Shown piece by piece: positions 19,012 through 29,961 of a DNA stretch of 64,000 bases; positions within the stretch are counted from its first letter, which is position 1; every line of letters starts with the position of its first letter. A program made the position numbers and the translations under genes. The notes below the pieces were generated by a model. That model saw only the letters and a program-made list of their open reading frames with translations. It ran no database searches and had not been told where the DNA came from. Location of the stretch: contig NZ_CP048397.1 in the NCBI RefSeq assembly GCF_010384365.1, positions 5,394,001 to 5,458,000 on the forward strand, in the 5' to 3' direction. Source of the DNA: Streptomyces sp. S4.7 (lineage in GTDB: Bacteria > Actinomycetota > Actinomycetes > Streptomycetales > Streptomycetaceae).

Positions 19012-20175
19012 TCACTTCCGGCGCTTGTAGAAGGGCAGCGCGACGACCTCGTACGGCTCGATCGAGCCCCGGATGTCGACCCCGACGCCCGCCGTGCCCG
19101 CCGCGGCGTGCGACGCGTCCACGTAGGCCATCGCGATCGGCCGGCCGAGCGTCGGCGACGGCGCGCCGGAGGTGACATGGCCCACCACCTGACCGCCGGC
19201 CACGACCGGGTATCCGGCGCGCGGCACCCTGCGGCCCTCGGCGACCAGACCCGTCAGTTTGCGCGGCGGCGCGCTCTCGGCGCGCTCGGCGGCGGCCTCC
19301 AGCGCCGTACGGCCCACGAAGTAGCCCTCCTTCTCGAACTTGACGACCCGGCCGAGGCCCGCGTCGAAGGGCGTGAGGCCGGTGTTGAGCTCCTGCCCGT
19401 ACAGCGGCATACCGGCCTCCATACGGAGGGTGTCACGGCACGAGAGGCCGGCCGGTACGAGCCCGGCGGACGCGCCCGCGGCCATCAGCGCCTGCCACAG
19501 CCCTTCCGCGTACCGGGGCTCCACGAACAGCTCGAAGCCGTCCTCACCCGTGTAGCCGGTACGGGCGATCAGCGCGGGCACCCCGGCGACGGTGCCGGGC
19601 AGGCCCGCGTAGTACTTGAGCCCGGCCAGATCGGCGTCCGTGAGCTGGGCGAGGATGCCGGGCGAGAGGGGGCCCTGGACGGCGAGCAGCGCGTACGCGT
19701 CGCGGTCGTCCCGCACCTCTACGTCGAAGTCCGCGGCGCGGCCGGTCAGCTCGTCGAGCACCACCTGCGCGTTGGAGGCGTTCGCGACGACCATGAACTC
19801 GGGCTCGCCGTGGCTGTCGAGGCGGTACACGATCAGGTCGTCCAGGATTCCGCCGTCCTCCTGGCAGATCATGGTGTAGCGGGCGCGGCCCACGGCGAGG
19901 GAGCCGATGTTGCCGACCAGCGCGTAGTCCAGTGCCTCGGCCGCCTGCGAGCCGGTGACGGTGATCTCGCCCATGTGGGAGAGGTCGAAGAGACCGGCCT
20001 TCGTACGGACGGCGAGGTGCTCCTCACGCTCGCTGGCGTAGCGCAGCGGCATGTCCCAGCCGGCGAAGTCGGTCATCGTGGCGCCCAGTGAGCGGTGCAC
20101 GGCGTCCAGCGCGGTGAGGCGCGGGGCGTCGGGACCGGCCGCTTCGGGGGCGGGGGTGTGAGACGTATTGCTCAT
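19012..20175 (-). CDS. gcvT: Glycine cleavage system T protein (aminomethyltransferase)
   Basis: Transfers the methylene group from the H-protein arm to tetrahydrofolate, releasing ammonia. The 387-residue protein shows the typical GATMTDFAGWDMPLRY and GLFDLSHMGEI segments, TGYTGEDGFEL, and the C-terminal glycine-cleavage T domain. The start is ATG 20175, with GGGAG upstream. It is the first gene of the operon, directly behind the glycine riboswitch, so glycine is expected to switch on its expression together with gcvH and glyA. Confidence 0.97.
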   Translation of the reverse strand: MSNTSHTPAPEAAGPDAPRLTALDAVHRSLGATMTDFAGWDMPLRYASEREEHLAVRTKAGLFDLSHMGEITVTGSQAAEALDYALVGNIGSLAVGRARYTMICQEDGGILDDLIVYRLDSHGEPEFMVVANASNAQVVLDELTGRAADFDVEVRDDRDAYALLAVQGPLSPGILAQLTDADLAGLKYYAGLPGTVAGVPALIARTGYTGEDGFELFVEPRYAEGLWQALMAAGASAGLVPAGLSCRDTLRMEAGMPLYGQELNTGLTPFDAGLGRVVKFEKEGYFVGRTALEAAAERAESAPPRKLTGLVAEGRRVPRAGYPVVAGGQVVGHVTSGAPSPTLGRPIAMAYVDASHAAAGTAGVGVDIRGSIEPYEVVALPFYKRRK

Positions 20176-20194
20176 AGGTGTGGCTCCCAGGGCA

Positions 20195-20424
20195 TGACAG
20201 AGAGGACAATCCTCCCCATCTGTCATCGGAACCTGAGAGGTTCATCACGACCGCACGTACACATACGCGCACGGAGTCACGACTTGCACCTTGGGTGGAA
20301 CCGCCTGGCGGCGATTCGCTTTTCAGATCTGCCTCGTCCGCGCGGTACTGGGCCTGAGAGATTCAAGGGAGGAACTTGCTCCTTCGGCGCCCGGCACCCA
20401 CGGTGACCAGGACTCTCCCGCGCG
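20195..20424 (-). ncRNA. Tandem glycine riboswitch upstream of gcvT
   Basis: Read on the minus strand from 20424, the first aptamer has GCGGGAGAGTCC, then GCCGAAGGAGCAAG and CTCTCAGGC, the conserved gcvT-type glycine aptamer core. A second, more divergent aptamer follows with GGTGCAAG and CCTCTCAGGTTCCGATGACAG. The end forms a hairpin between TGACAGA and TCTGTCA (20195-20225) with an inner GAGG/CCTC stem, 20 bases before the gcvT start, which is a likely expression platform. Glycine riboswitches of this kind activate gcv operons. The borders are estimated from conserved segments. Confidence 0.87.
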
Positions 20425-20657
20425 GATTCGAACGGCCGGTATGGAGTTGGCGCGCACATCATCGCACGCGTCGGCCTCCATAGGGAGGGAGGGCGGCGGG
20501 GACATCGGCGGAGCCACCGCCGGTGGGGTCCCTCCGATCCGGCGGCCGGGACCGACGGGGCCGTGAACAGCGAAACGCTTGTGCCGCATTACCAGTTCTT
20601 TAAACTTCATGGGCAAGGGTCATCGGCGATGACGATGGACCCGACAGGGGGAGGGCG

Positions 20658-21332
20658 ATGACGTTGCAGCGGTCCCGTGCAAGTGCCTACGCGACGACCG
20701 CGGGGGTGCCCGCCCAGCCGGAAGCGGTCCGCCGCAAGGCCCTGGCGGCCGTCCCGCCGGTCGTCCGCGACCTGCGGGAGCGGGGGCGCCGGGGGCCCCG
20801 GAGCCTGGTGTTCGGCGACGGTGACGTGGTCGTCGTCTCGGGTCTGCCGGGCAGCGGGAAGTCCACGCTGATCGCCCGGACGGCCGTCGGCCGGGGGATC
20901 GACTCGCAGGACACCCGCGACCGCTGGGCGCGACGGCTGCCGGGGAGGCTGCCGTACGCCGTCTACCGGCCGCTCGTGCGCCTCGCGCACTACGCCGGGC
21001 TGCGGCGTGCGCTGCGCTCAGGCGAGAGCGTCGTCGTGCACGACTGCGGCACCCAGGCCTGGGTACGGCGCTGGCTGGCCCGCGAGGCACGCAGACGCGG
21101 CAGACGGCTCCATCTCGTCCTGCTGGACGTGACCCCGAAGACCGCCCGCGCGGGCCAGCGCGAGCGCGGGCGCGGGGTGTCCGGGTACGCCTTCGCGCGC
21201 CACCGGCGCGCGGTGTCCCGCCTCGTCGCGGACGCGGAGGCGGGGCGGCTCCCGGCGGGCTGCGCGTCGGCGGTCCTCCTGGACCGCGGGGCGGCGGGCG
21301 CGCTGACGGGGATCGACTTCCCGAACCGGTGA
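20658..21332 (+). CDS. P-loop ATPase/kinase-like protein
   Basis: A 224-residue soluble protein with a clear Walker A, SGLPGSGKST (residues 61-70), followed by IDSQDTRDRW and a basic C-terminal half. The layout resembles small nucleotide or metabolite kinases and zeta-toxin-like P-loop proteins, in which the Arg-rich part would form a lid; no substrate can be read. It starts at ATG 20658 after GGGGGAGGGCG. It points away from gcvT and lies next to the riboswitch region; the 233 bases before it contain no other gene. Confidence 0.78.
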   Translation: MTLQRSRASAYATTAGVPAQPEAVRRKALAAVPPVVRDLRERGRRGPRSLVFGDGDVVVVSGLPGSGKSTLIARTAVGRGIDSQDTRDRWARRLPGRLPYAVYRPLVRLAHYAGLRRALRSGESVVVHDCGTQAWVRRWLAREARRRGRRLHLVLLDVTPKTARAGQRERGRGVSGYAFARHRRAVSRLVADAEAGRLPAGCASAVLLDRGAAGALTGIDFPNR

Positions 21333-21415
21333 GCACCCTGGCGGGGCGTTCGAGGACGAACCGCCGCCCACCGGAGCGGGTCGCACCGCCCCGGCCGTCC
21401 TGGTTGCGGCAGGCG

Positions 21416-21436
21416 GCAGGCGGCAGGCGGCGGACC
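21416..21436. repeat. 7-bp tandem repeat
   Basis: GCGGCAG is repeated three times head to tail in the intergenic region before the first SseB-like gene. No function is evident. Confidence 0.7.
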
Positions 21437-21529
21437 GCAGCGCCGCCGTCGGTTGCGCTGCCGGCCGCGTCCCACCGGCGTTAGGGTTTCCGCGGCGCGC
21501 AGTACGCACGGGCGGACACGGGAGAGTCA

Positions 21530-22279
21530 GTGAACACAGCATGGCCGGGCAACGAGCTGGAAGAGGTGCTCGCCGCCTCGCTCGGGAACGCCTCGGCGGG
21601 CGGGCGGCTGGTCGAGGTACTCGGCCGGAGCCGGCTCTGGGTGCCGCTGCCCAACGGCGGCGGACCCGACAGCCCCGGACTCGATCTGCCGACCATGGAG
21701 ATCGAGGGCGTGCCGTACGTCCCCGTCTTCAGCTCCGAGCAGCAGTTCCTCCAGTGCGTCGGGGCCCATATGCCCTACACCGTCGCCCCGGCCCGTGAGT
21801 TCGCCCGCGGCCTGCCCCCTCGCCTCGGTATGGCCGTGAACCCCGGCGGCATGGTCGGGGCCCCGCTGCCGCCGCTCGCCGTCGCGGAGCTGTGCCGGGT
21901 GGGCCGTACGCCGCTGGACGGCCCCGCCAGCGGAGGCCGGGTGCGGCTCTTCGAGCCCGACTGGCAGGAGGACCCCGTCGACTTCCTCACCGCGGCGGCC
22001 GAGGAGTTCGAGGCGTCGGGCGTCGTCCTCACCGCGCGCCGCGGCCTCGCGAGCATCGAGGGCGAGCCCCCCGTCCTCTTCGTCGGCGTCCAGCTCTCCT
22101 CCTGGGAGGCCGCCGAACGCAACGCGCCCATGGACGCGCTCGGCCGGGCGCTCGGCCGGGTCCAGGTCGGCTGGCCGGTCAATCTCGTGCTGCTGGACGC
22201 CACTCAGGATCCGGTCGGCACCTGGATGCTGGAGCGGGTGCGCCCCTTCTACCAAAGGACGGCCGCGCCGCCCGCGTAA
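21530..22279 (+). CDS. SseB-like protein (copy 1)
   Basis: A 249-residue soluble protein. The N-terminal half (VEVLGRSRLWVPLP, VPYVPVFSSEQQFLQ) fits the SseB N-terminal domain, named after a protein that raises serine sensitivity in E. coli; the C-terminal half has the AERNAPMDALGRALG pattern of the SseB C-terminal domain. GTG 21530 is supported by GGAGAG just upstream. It sits next to a second SseB-like gene and near the serine/glycine genes, which could be meaningful but may be chance. Confidence 0.78.
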   Translation: MNTAWPGNELEEVLAASLGNASAGGRLVEVLGRSRLWVPLPNGGGPDSPGLDLPTMEIEGVPYVPVFSSEQQFLQCVGAHMPYTVAPAREFARGLPPRLGMAVNPGGMVGAPLPPLAVAELCRVGRTPLDGPASGGRVRLFEPDWQEDPVDFLTAAAEEFEASGVVLTARRGLASIEGEPPVLFVGVQLSSWEAAERNAPMDALGRALGRVQVGWPVNLVLLDATQDPVGTWMLERVRPFYQRTAAPPA

Positions 22280-22412
22280 CACGCCGTGGCACGTCAGCCC
22301 CGGAACCGGCAATGACCCGCCGGACTAAGCTGGTTTGATGGCCTGGCCGGCAAGGGCCCCGAGCGGGGGGAGGCCGGTCCGGATGGTGGATCGACGAGGG
22401 GCGGGACCAAGA

Positions 22413-23207
22413 GTGAGCGCGTCAGGCACCGCGGCGACGGGGCAGGTCGAGCACATGCTGCGCCAGGTGACGCCAGGACGCTACGACGCCTACGAGGCGC
22501 TGCTCCAGGCGCTCGCCGACAGCGCCGCCGGCCAGGTGTGGATGCTGCTGTGGCACGGCCGCGCGGGCTCGCCCGACGCGCAGTACGGGAACATGGAGGT
22601 CGACGGACTGGGCTACGCGCCCTGCGTCACCTCCGCCCAGGAGCTCTCCGTCAGTGGCTGGAACCGCGCGCACGAGGTCGTCACGGGCCGCGACATCGCC
22701 CGTGCCCTCTACCCCGAGCGCTGGGGGATCTGGCTCAACCCGCACGCGCCGGGCGGCGGCGTCGGCATCCCCTGGCTCGATCTGCGCCGGATCGCCACGG
22801 GTCTCGACCGGATGCCGGCCGGACCGCTGCGGCTGTCCGAACCGGCCGTGGAGATCCCGCAGTTCTACGCGCTGCTCACCCAGAACGCCCACCGCACCCC
22901 CGCCGTACGGTCGTTGCGCCGCGCGTGGGTCCACCCCGCGCTCGGCGCGCCGTATCTCACCATCGGTCTGGATCTGTACGACACGAGCCCGGCGTCCGTC
23001 GACGCCGTACGCGCGATGATGCAGCAGTCCATCGGCGCGGTCCCCGAAGGGCTGCCGGTGTCCACGGTCGCGATGTCCGACGAGTACGACCCGGTCACGA
23101 TGTGGCTGCGCGCCAACTCCCGGCCGTTCTACGACCGGGAGGCCCACGGGCCGCCGCAGGCCGCTTCCGGTTACGGCTATCCGCCCGCCGCGCCGCGCGC
23201 CTACTGA
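22413..23207 (+). CDS. SseB-like protein (copy 2)
   Basis: A 264-residue SseB-like protein with conserved QVEHMLRQVTPGRYDAYEALLQAL at the start and the same two-domain layout as the preceding gene (PCVTSAQELSVSGW; TIGLDLYDTSPASVDAV). GTG 22413 is chosen, since it lies after GGGGCGGGA and begins the conserved part; the frame is open to 22335. The last 25 residues are Pro/Ala/Tyr-rich. The 133-base gap from copy 1 suggests co-transcription. Function is not known. Confidence 0.78.
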   Translation: MSASGTAATGQVEHMLRQVTPGRYDAYEALLQALADSAAGQVWMLLWHGRAGSPDAQYGNMEVDGLGYAPCVTSAQELSVSGWNRAHEVVTGRDIARALYPERWGIWLNPHAPGGGVGIPWLDLRRIATGLDRMPAGPLRLSEPAVEIPQFYALLTQNAHRTPAVRSLRRAWVHPALGAPYLTIGLDLYDTSPASVDAVRAMMQQSIGAVPEGLPVSTVAMSDEYDPVTMWLRANSRPFYDREAHGPPQAASGYGYPPAAPRAY

Positions 23208-23362
23208 TCCGCCGCCGCCCGGTACTGACCAGTACGGTCACCTCGCCGAGGTACGCCTTCCGGACAGCGCGAGCCGTAACGAAACGTGGCGAAAACGTCC
23301 CTTCCGCTCCGCTCACGCGATCACAACGTCCGGATAACGGTAGGTGTCTGACTCCATCACGT

Positions 23363-23391
23363 TTGGGCAAACATTCCCTTTGGACTATGGC
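23363..23391 (+). promoter_or_regulatory. Possible promoter of first oligopeptide ABC operon
   Basis: TTGGGC and TATGGC lie 17 bases apart in the 390-base gap 23208-23597. The gap holds no gene and is locally A/T-richer here. The -10 lacks the final T of the consensus, so support is weak. Confidence 0.28.
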
Positions 23392-23597
23392 GGGTGATCA
23401 CTACCGCAATGAAGACTCCCCGGCAGCGGGGACCGTCGGTCCTCTGTGCGAGCAGCCCAGCATCGCTCCACGGGAAGCCCTCTGAGAGGATCTTCCGCGA
23501 CACCAGCGCCGAAGCGTGCGCCAACTGATGCGAGACAGGCCGTTACAACGGCGGGTACGGGGCCGGCGAGCGCCGGCCAGGAGGGGTCGAAGACGTT

Positions 23598-24596
23598 GTG
23601 ACCGCACCGATCGAGACCACCAAGTCGGCTGCCGAAGTGCAGCCGGAGGCAGTGCTCACGGGCGCCAAGCAGAGCCAGATCGAGGGTCGTTCGCTCGGGC
23701 GAATAGCCTGGACGCGCTTCAAGCGCGACAAGGCCGCCGTGGCCGGCGGCATCGTTGTCATCCTCCTGATCCTCCTCGCGATACTGGCCAAGCCCATCCA
23801 GGCCGTGTTCGGTCTCGACCCCAACGCGCTCAACCAGGACCTGGTGGATCCCTCACTCCTCGCCCCCAAGGGCGCCTGGGGCGGCACGAGCTGGGACCAC
23901 CCGCTCGGTGTGGAGCCCGGTCTCGGCCGTGACCTCCTCGCCCGCATCATCGAGGGCTCCTGGGTCTCGCTCCTCGTCGCCGCCGGAGCCACCCTGCTCT
24001 CCGTGGCCATCGGCACCCTCCTCGGCGTCGTCGCCGGTTACTACGGCGGCTGGGTCGACGCCGTCGTCAGCCGGCTGATGGACACCTTCCTCGCCTTCCC
24101 GCTGCTGCTCTTCGCGATCTCGATCTCGGCCGCCCTCCAGGACGGCGCGTTCGGGCTCAGCGGACTGCCCCTGCGGATCGGTGTGCTGATCTTCGTGATC
24201 GGCTTCTTCAACTGGCCCTACATGGGCCGGATCGTGCGCGCGCAGACCATGAGCCTGCGGCGGCGCGAGTTCGTCGACGCGTCCCGGAGTCTGGGCGCCA
24301 GAGGGCCGTTCATCCTCTTCCGGGAACTGCTGCCGAACCTCGTCGCGCCGATCCTCGTCTACTCGACGCTCCTGATCCCCACCAACATCCTCTTCGAGGC
24401 CGGTCTGAGCTTCCTCGGAGTGGGCATCGCCCCGCCGCAAGCCTCATGGGGCGGCATGCTCACCACCGCGGTGGACCTGTACGAGGTCGATCTGCACTAC
24501 ATGTTCGTGCCGGGCATGGCGATCTTCATCACCGTGCTGGCATTCAATCTGCTGGGTGACGGGCTGCGTGACGCACTCGACCCCCGCAGCAAGTGA
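23598..24596 (+). CDS. Oligopeptide ABC transporter permease (DppC/OppC-like)
   Basis: A 332-residue inner-membrane permease of a peptide/nickel-type importer. After a polar N-terminus it has a first membrane segment (VVILLILLAILA), a long external loop, then five membrane segments with the ABC-docking EAA loop (DASRSLGARGPFILFRELLPN). The start is GTG 23598 downstream of AGGAGGGG. It opens a five-gene set: permease, binding protein, permease, ATPase, ATPase. That order is the same as in the bldK locus, but the gcv and mnmA neighbourhood suggests a paralogous transporter, so no bldK name is given. Confidence 0.92.
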   Translation: MTAPIETTKSAAEVQPEAVLTGAKQSQIEGRSLGRIAWTRFKRDKAAVAGGIVVILLILLAILAKPIQAVFGLDPNALNQDLVDPSLLAPKGAWGGTSWDHPLGVEPGLGRDLLARIIEGSWVSLLVAAGATLLSVAIGTLLGVVAGYYGGWVDAVVSRLMDTFLAFPLLLFAISISAALQDGAFGLSGLPLRIGVLIFVIGFFNWPYMGRIVRAQTMSLRRREFVDASRSLGARGPFILFRELLPNLVAPILVYSTLLIPTNILFEAGLSFLGVGIAPPQASWGGMLTTAVDLYEVDLHYMFVPGMAIFITVLAFNLLGDGLRDALDPRSK

Positions 24597-24679
24597 CCCC
24601 CCGGTTCCACCAGCACCATCCACAGCGGCCGACCTTCAGCTCCGTGCCGTACTCCATTGATAGAGGGGCTTTCCTCAGG

Positions 24680-26434
24680 ATGAAGACCAAGAAAGCGACA
24701 GCTGTCCTGGCGACAGCCATCGTGCTGGCGCTGAGCGCGTCGGCTTGCGGCGGCTCGGACAGCAAGGACAACGACAGCAAGGGCGGTGCCGGCAAGGACG
24801 CCGGTCTGACCTCGGTCGTCAACAAGTCCGACAAGAAGGGGGGCACCGTCACCTACGAGCACTCGGACGTGCCGGACTCCCTCGACCCGGGCAACACCTA
24901 CTACGGCTGGGTGCAGAACTTCTCCCGGCTGTACGGCCGTACGCTCACCTCCTTCAAGCCGGCCGCCGGCAAGGAGGGCCTGGAGGTCGTCCCCGACCTC
25001 GCCGAGTCGCTGGGCGAGGCGAGCGCGGACGCCAAGACGTGGACGTACAAGCTCCGCAAGGGCGTCAAGTTCGACGACGGCAGCCCGGTCACGTCCAAGG
25101 ACGTCAAGTACGCGATCGAGCGCAGCAACTTCGCGCCCGAGGCCCTGTCGAACGGCCCCACCTACTTCAAGGCGTATCTTGACGGCGGCGAGAAGTACAA
25201 GGGCCCGTACAAGGACAAGTCCGCCGAGGGCCTGAAGTCCATCGAGACCCCGGACGACCAGACGATCGTCTTCAAGCTCAACAAGCCGTTCGCCGACTTC
25301 GACTACCTGGCGACCTTCTCGCAGACGGCCCCCGTGCCGCAGGCGAAGGACAAGGGCGCCGAGTACGTCAAGCAGATCTCGTCGTCGGGCCCGTACAAGT
25401 TCGAGTCGTACAACGAGGGCCGCAGCGCGACCCTCGTGCGCAATCCGCACTGGGACAAGGCCACCGACCCGATCCGCCCGGCGCTCGCCGACAAGATCAC
25501 CATCAAGTTCAAGGTCAACCCGACCACGGTCGACCAGCACCTGATGAGCGACAACCTCACGGTGGACGCCGCGGGCACCGGTCTTCAGACGAAGACCCAG
25601 CCCAAGGTCCTCACCAAGAAGGCCGAGTTGGCGAAGACGGACAACTCGTACGCCGGCGCCACCTCGTACCTCGCGCTGTCGACGAAGGTGAAGCCCTTCG
25701 ACAACGCGGACTGCCGCAAGGCCGTGCACTACGCGATCGACAAGGCGTCCGTCCAGGGCGCGCTCGGTGGCCCCACCAAGGGCGACGTGGCGAGCACGCT
25801 GCTCCCGCCGACGGTCAACGGCTACCAGAAGTTCGACCTGTACCAGACCGAGGGCAACAAGGGCGACATCGCCAAGGCCAAGGCCGCGCTCGCGGACTGC
25901 GGTCAGCCGGGCGGCTTCAAGACCAACCTGACGGCCCGCTCCGACCGCCCCGACGAGGTGCAGATGGCGACCGCCATCCAGGCCTCGCTCAAGAAGGTCG
26001 GCATCCAGGCCGAGATCAAGCAGTACCCGGCGGGCAAGTACTTCAGCAACTTCGCCGGTGTTCCGAGCTACGTCAAGGAACACGACCTCGGCATGATGAT
26101 GATGGCGTGGGGCGCCGACTGGCCGACCGGCTTCGGCTTCCTCGACCAGATCGTCAACGGCTCCGCCATCAAGCCCTCGGGCGGCAACAACCTGATGGAG
26201 CTGGACGACCCGAAGATCAACAAGGCGCTGTCGGACGGTATCGCGCAGACCGACGACGCCGCCCGCACCAAGGCGTGGGGCGAGGTCGACAAGCTCGTCC
26301 TGGAGAACGCCTCGGCCGTGCCGCTGATCTACCGCAAGAACCTGCTGTACCGCCCGGACTCGGCGACCAACGTCACCGTGACCCAGGCGTACCTCGGCAT
26401 GTACGACTACCTGCTGATCGGCTCCACCACCTGA
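24680..26434 (+). CDS. Oligopeptide-binding lipoprotein (family 5)
   Basis: A 584-residue extracellular solute-binding protein anchored by lipid. The signal peptide ends in a lipobox (SASAC, Cys23), followed by a Gly/Ser/Asp/Lys-rich linker and a DppA/OppA-type fold with DVPDSLDPGNTYYGW and the conserved YKLRKGVKFDDGSPVTSKDV segment. ATG 24680 is chosen because the signal peptide begins there; the frame is open 87 bases further upstream. It captures peptides for the flanking permeases. A 17-bp hairpin follows immediately, likely keeping this gene's message more abundant than the rest. Confidence 0.95.
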   Translation: MKTKKATAVLATAIVLALSASACGGSDSKDNDSKGGAGKDAGLTSVVNKSDKKGGTVTYEHSDVPDSLDPGNTYYGWVQNFSRLYGRTLTSFKPAAGKEGLEVVPDLAESLGEASADAKTWTYKLRKGVKFDDGSPVTSKDVKYAIERSNFAPEALSNGPTYFKAYLDGGEKYKGPYKDKSAEGLKSIETPDDQTIVFKLNKPFADFDYLATFSQTAPVPQAKDKGAEYVKQISSSGPYKFESYNEGRSATLVRNPHWDKATDPIRPALADKITIKFKVNPTTVDQHLMSDNLTVDAAGTGLQTKTQPKVLTKKAELAKTDNSYAGATSYLALSTKVKPFDNADCRKAVHYAIDKASVQGALGGPTKGDVASTLLPPTVNGYQKFDLYQTEGNKGDIAKAKAALADCGQPGGFKTNLTARSDRPDEVQMATAIQASLKKVGIQAEIKQYPAGKYFSNFAGVPSYVKEHDLGMMMMAWGADWPTGFGFLDQIVNGSAIKPSGGNNLMELDDPKINKALSDGIAQTDDAARTKAWGEVDKLVLENASAVPLIYRKNLLYRPDSATNVTVTQAYLGMYDYLLIGSTT

Positions 26435-26490
26435 TTCAGCGGTAGAGCCTTCCCAACCCCCCGAAATGCCTGAAAGGCAGGTGAAGGCAT

Positions 26491-26529
26491 CGGGTCCGCC
26501 GGCCGGGTCACCCCCGGCCGGCGGACCCG
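26491..26529 (+). terminator. Intra-operon hairpin after binding-protein gene
   Basis: A perfect 17-bp stem (CGGGTCCGCCGGCCGGG and its complement) with a 5-base loop lies between the binding-protein and second permease genes, 14 bases before the latter's start. It should act as a partial terminator or 3' stabiliser, raising the ratio of binding protein to transporter. Confidence 0.78.
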
Positions 26530-26542
26530 GCGCCGATCGGCT

Positions 26543-27556
26543 GTGACTGCGTACATCATCCGACGCGTGATCGCCGCGGTAATGCTGTTGCTGGTGGTCA
26601 GCGCAGTCACCTTCGCGATCTTCTTCCTTGTTCCACGGCTCGGTGGGCAGACGATCGACCAGCTGGCAGTCCAGTACGTCGGTAAGGACGCCAACCCCGA
26701 ATCGGTCGCCGCCGTCAAGGCGAACCTGGGGCTCGACCAGCCCCTCTACACGCAGTACTTCGACTTCATCAAGGGCATCTTCGTCGGCGCCGAGTACAAC
26801 TTCGGCCCCGACCCGTCCATGTGCAACGCGCCCTGCTTCGGCTACTCCTTCAAGACGCACGTCGAGGTGTGGCCCGAGCTGATGGACCGGGTGCCGGTCA
26901 CGTTCTCCCTGGCCATCGGTGCCGCGGTGATCTGGCTGATCTCCGGTGTGGCCATCGGTGTCCTCTCGGCGCTCAAGCGGGGCTCGATCTTCGACCGCCT
27001 CGCCATGACGCTGGCCCTCACCGGCGTCTCGCTGCCGATCTTCTTCACCGGCATGCTCGGTCTCGCCGTGTTCACCGTCCAGTGGCCCCTGTGGTCGGAC
27101 GGTGTCAACTACGTCCCGTTCACCGACAATCCCGCGGACTGGGCGTGGAACCTGATCATTCCCTGGTGCAGCCTCGCCTTCCTCTACTCCGCCCTGTACG
27201 CCAGGCTCACCCGGGCCGGCATGCTGGAAGTGATGGGGGAGGACTACATCCGTACGGCGCGGGCCAAGGGCCTGCGGGAGAGCACGGTCGTCGGCAAGCA
27301 CGGGCTGCGGTCCGCGCTGACGCCCATCGTCACGATCTTCGGTATGGACTTCGGCCTGCTGCTCGGCGGCGCCGTCATCACCGAACAGGTCTTCTCCTTC
27401 CAGGGCATGGGCGCGTACGCGATCCAGTCGGTGAAGGAGGCCGACCTGCCGATCGTGATGGGCGTGACCCTGTTCGCCGCATTCTTCATCGTCATCTGCA
27501 ATCTGCTGGTGGACCTGGTGTACGCCGCCATCGACCCCAGGGTGAGGTACTCGTGA
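26543..27556 (+). CDS. Oligopeptide ABC transporter permease (DppB/OppB-like)
   Basis: A 337-residue permease with six membrane segments. The first lies at the very N-terminus (AVMLLLVVSAVTFAIFFLVP), followed by the typical OppB external region and the EAA loop (YIRTARAKGLRESTVVGKHGLR). It is the partner of the OppC-like permease at 23598 and forms the translocation channel with it. GTG 26543 begins 14 bases after the hairpin; there is no obvious strong ribosome binding site. The stop overlaps the next start (GTGA). Confidence 0.93.
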   Translation: MTAYIIRRVIAAVMLLLVVSAVTFAIFFLVPRLGGQTIDQLAVQYVGKDANPESVAAVKANLGLDQPLYTQYFDFIKGIFVGAEYNFGPDPSMCNAPCFGYSFKTHVEVWPELMDRVPVTFSLAIGAAVIWLISGVAIGVLSALKRGSIFDRLAMTLALTGVSLPIFFTGMLGLAVFTVQWPLWSDGVNYVPFTDNPADWAWNLIIPWCSLAFLYSALYARLTRAGMLEVMGEDYIRTARAKGLRESTVVGKHGLRSALTPIVTIFGMDFGLLLGGAVITEQVFSFQGMGAYAIQSVKEADLPIVMGVTLFAAFFIVICNLLVDLVYAAIDPRVRYS

Positions 27557-28682
27557 GCGAGGTTTCCAAGGAGCAGTCCGCCGTACGGGTTCCGTCTCCC
27601 GCCTCCGCGCCGGGCGAGCCGGTGGTCTCCGAGGCCGCCGGGGGCCCCGGGTCCGGCGGTACCGGCGAGCCCTTCCTCTCCGTACGCGACCTGCGTATCC
27701 ACTTCAACACCGACGACGGTCTGGTGAAGTCGGTCGACGGCGTCAGCTTCGACGTCCACGCCGGCAGGACCCTCGGCATCGTCGGTGAGTCCGGCTCCGG
27801 CAAGTCGGTCACCTCGCTCGGCGTGATGGGCCTGCACCGCTCCGCCAACGCCGCGATATCCGGCGAGGTCTGGCTGGACGGCGAGGAACTGGTCGGGGCC
27901 GACCCCGACCACGTACGCCGGCTGCGCGGCCGGAAGATGGCCATGATCTTCCAGGACCCGCTGTCCGCGATGCACCCGTACTACCGCATCGGCGCGCAGA
28001 TCGTGGAGGCGTACCGCGTCCACCACAAGGTCACCAAGAAGGTGGCCCGCGCGCGGGCGGTCGAGATGCTCGACCGGGTCGGCATCCCCGAGCCGCACAA
28101 GCGTGTCGACAGCTATCCGCACGAGTTCTCCGGCGGTATGCGCCAGCGCGCGATGATCGCGATGGCCCTGGTCAACAACCCCGAACTGCTCATCGCCGAC
28201 GAGCCGACGACCGCCCTGGACGTGACCGTCCAGGCGCAGATCCTCGACCTCATCAGGGATCTGCAGAAGGAGTTCGGCTCCGCCGTCATCATGATCACCC
28301 ATGACCTCGGGGTCGTCGCCGAGATGGCCGACGACCTGCTGGTCATGTACGGCGGCCGGTGCGTGGAGCGCGGACCGGCCGAGAAGGTGTTCTACGAGCC
28401 GCAGCACCCCTACACCTGGGGTCTGCTCGGCTCGATGCCCCGGATCGACCGTGAGCAGACCGAACGGCTCATCCCCGTCAAGGGCCAGCCGCCGTCGCTC
28501 ATCAACGTGCCGGAGGGCTGCGCCTTCAACCCGCGCTGCCCGTACGCGGATGTGCCCAAGGGCGGCATCACGCGCACGGAGCGTCCCGAGCTGAAGCAGG
28601 TCGGCAGCGGGCACCACTCCGCCTGTCACATGACGCAGGAGGAGCGGACCAAGATCTGGACCGAAGAGATTGCGCCGAAGCT

Positions 28683-28686
<4 letters not shown>
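27553..28686 (+). CDS. Oligopeptide ABC transporter ATPase (DppD/OppD-like)
   Basis: A 377-residue cytoplasmic ATPase. After a 40-residue Pro/Ala-rich extension come Walker A GESGSGKS, the Q-loop in MIFQDPLSAMHP, the signature FSGGMRQRAM, Walker B LLIADEPTTALD and H-loop ITHDLG, then the C-terminal oligopeptide/dipeptide region with a Cys-rich segment (CAFNPRCPYA) as usual for this subfamily. GTG 27553 overlaps the preceding stop. It pairs with the ATPase at 28683. Confidence 0.95.
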
Positions 28687-29945
<1,259 letters not shown>

Positions 29946-29961
29946 CCCGCCCGCACCACGT

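Noticed and set aside
20430..20657. Possible small gene between the riboswitch and the P-loop protein
   Set aside because: Frames here have no ribosome binding site and no recognisable family; nothing beyond leader sequence is supported.
24497..27301. 934-codon open frame on the minus strand
   Set aside because: It lies opposite the binding-protein and permease genes, whose motifs are clear, and its composition is typical of an antisense shadow.
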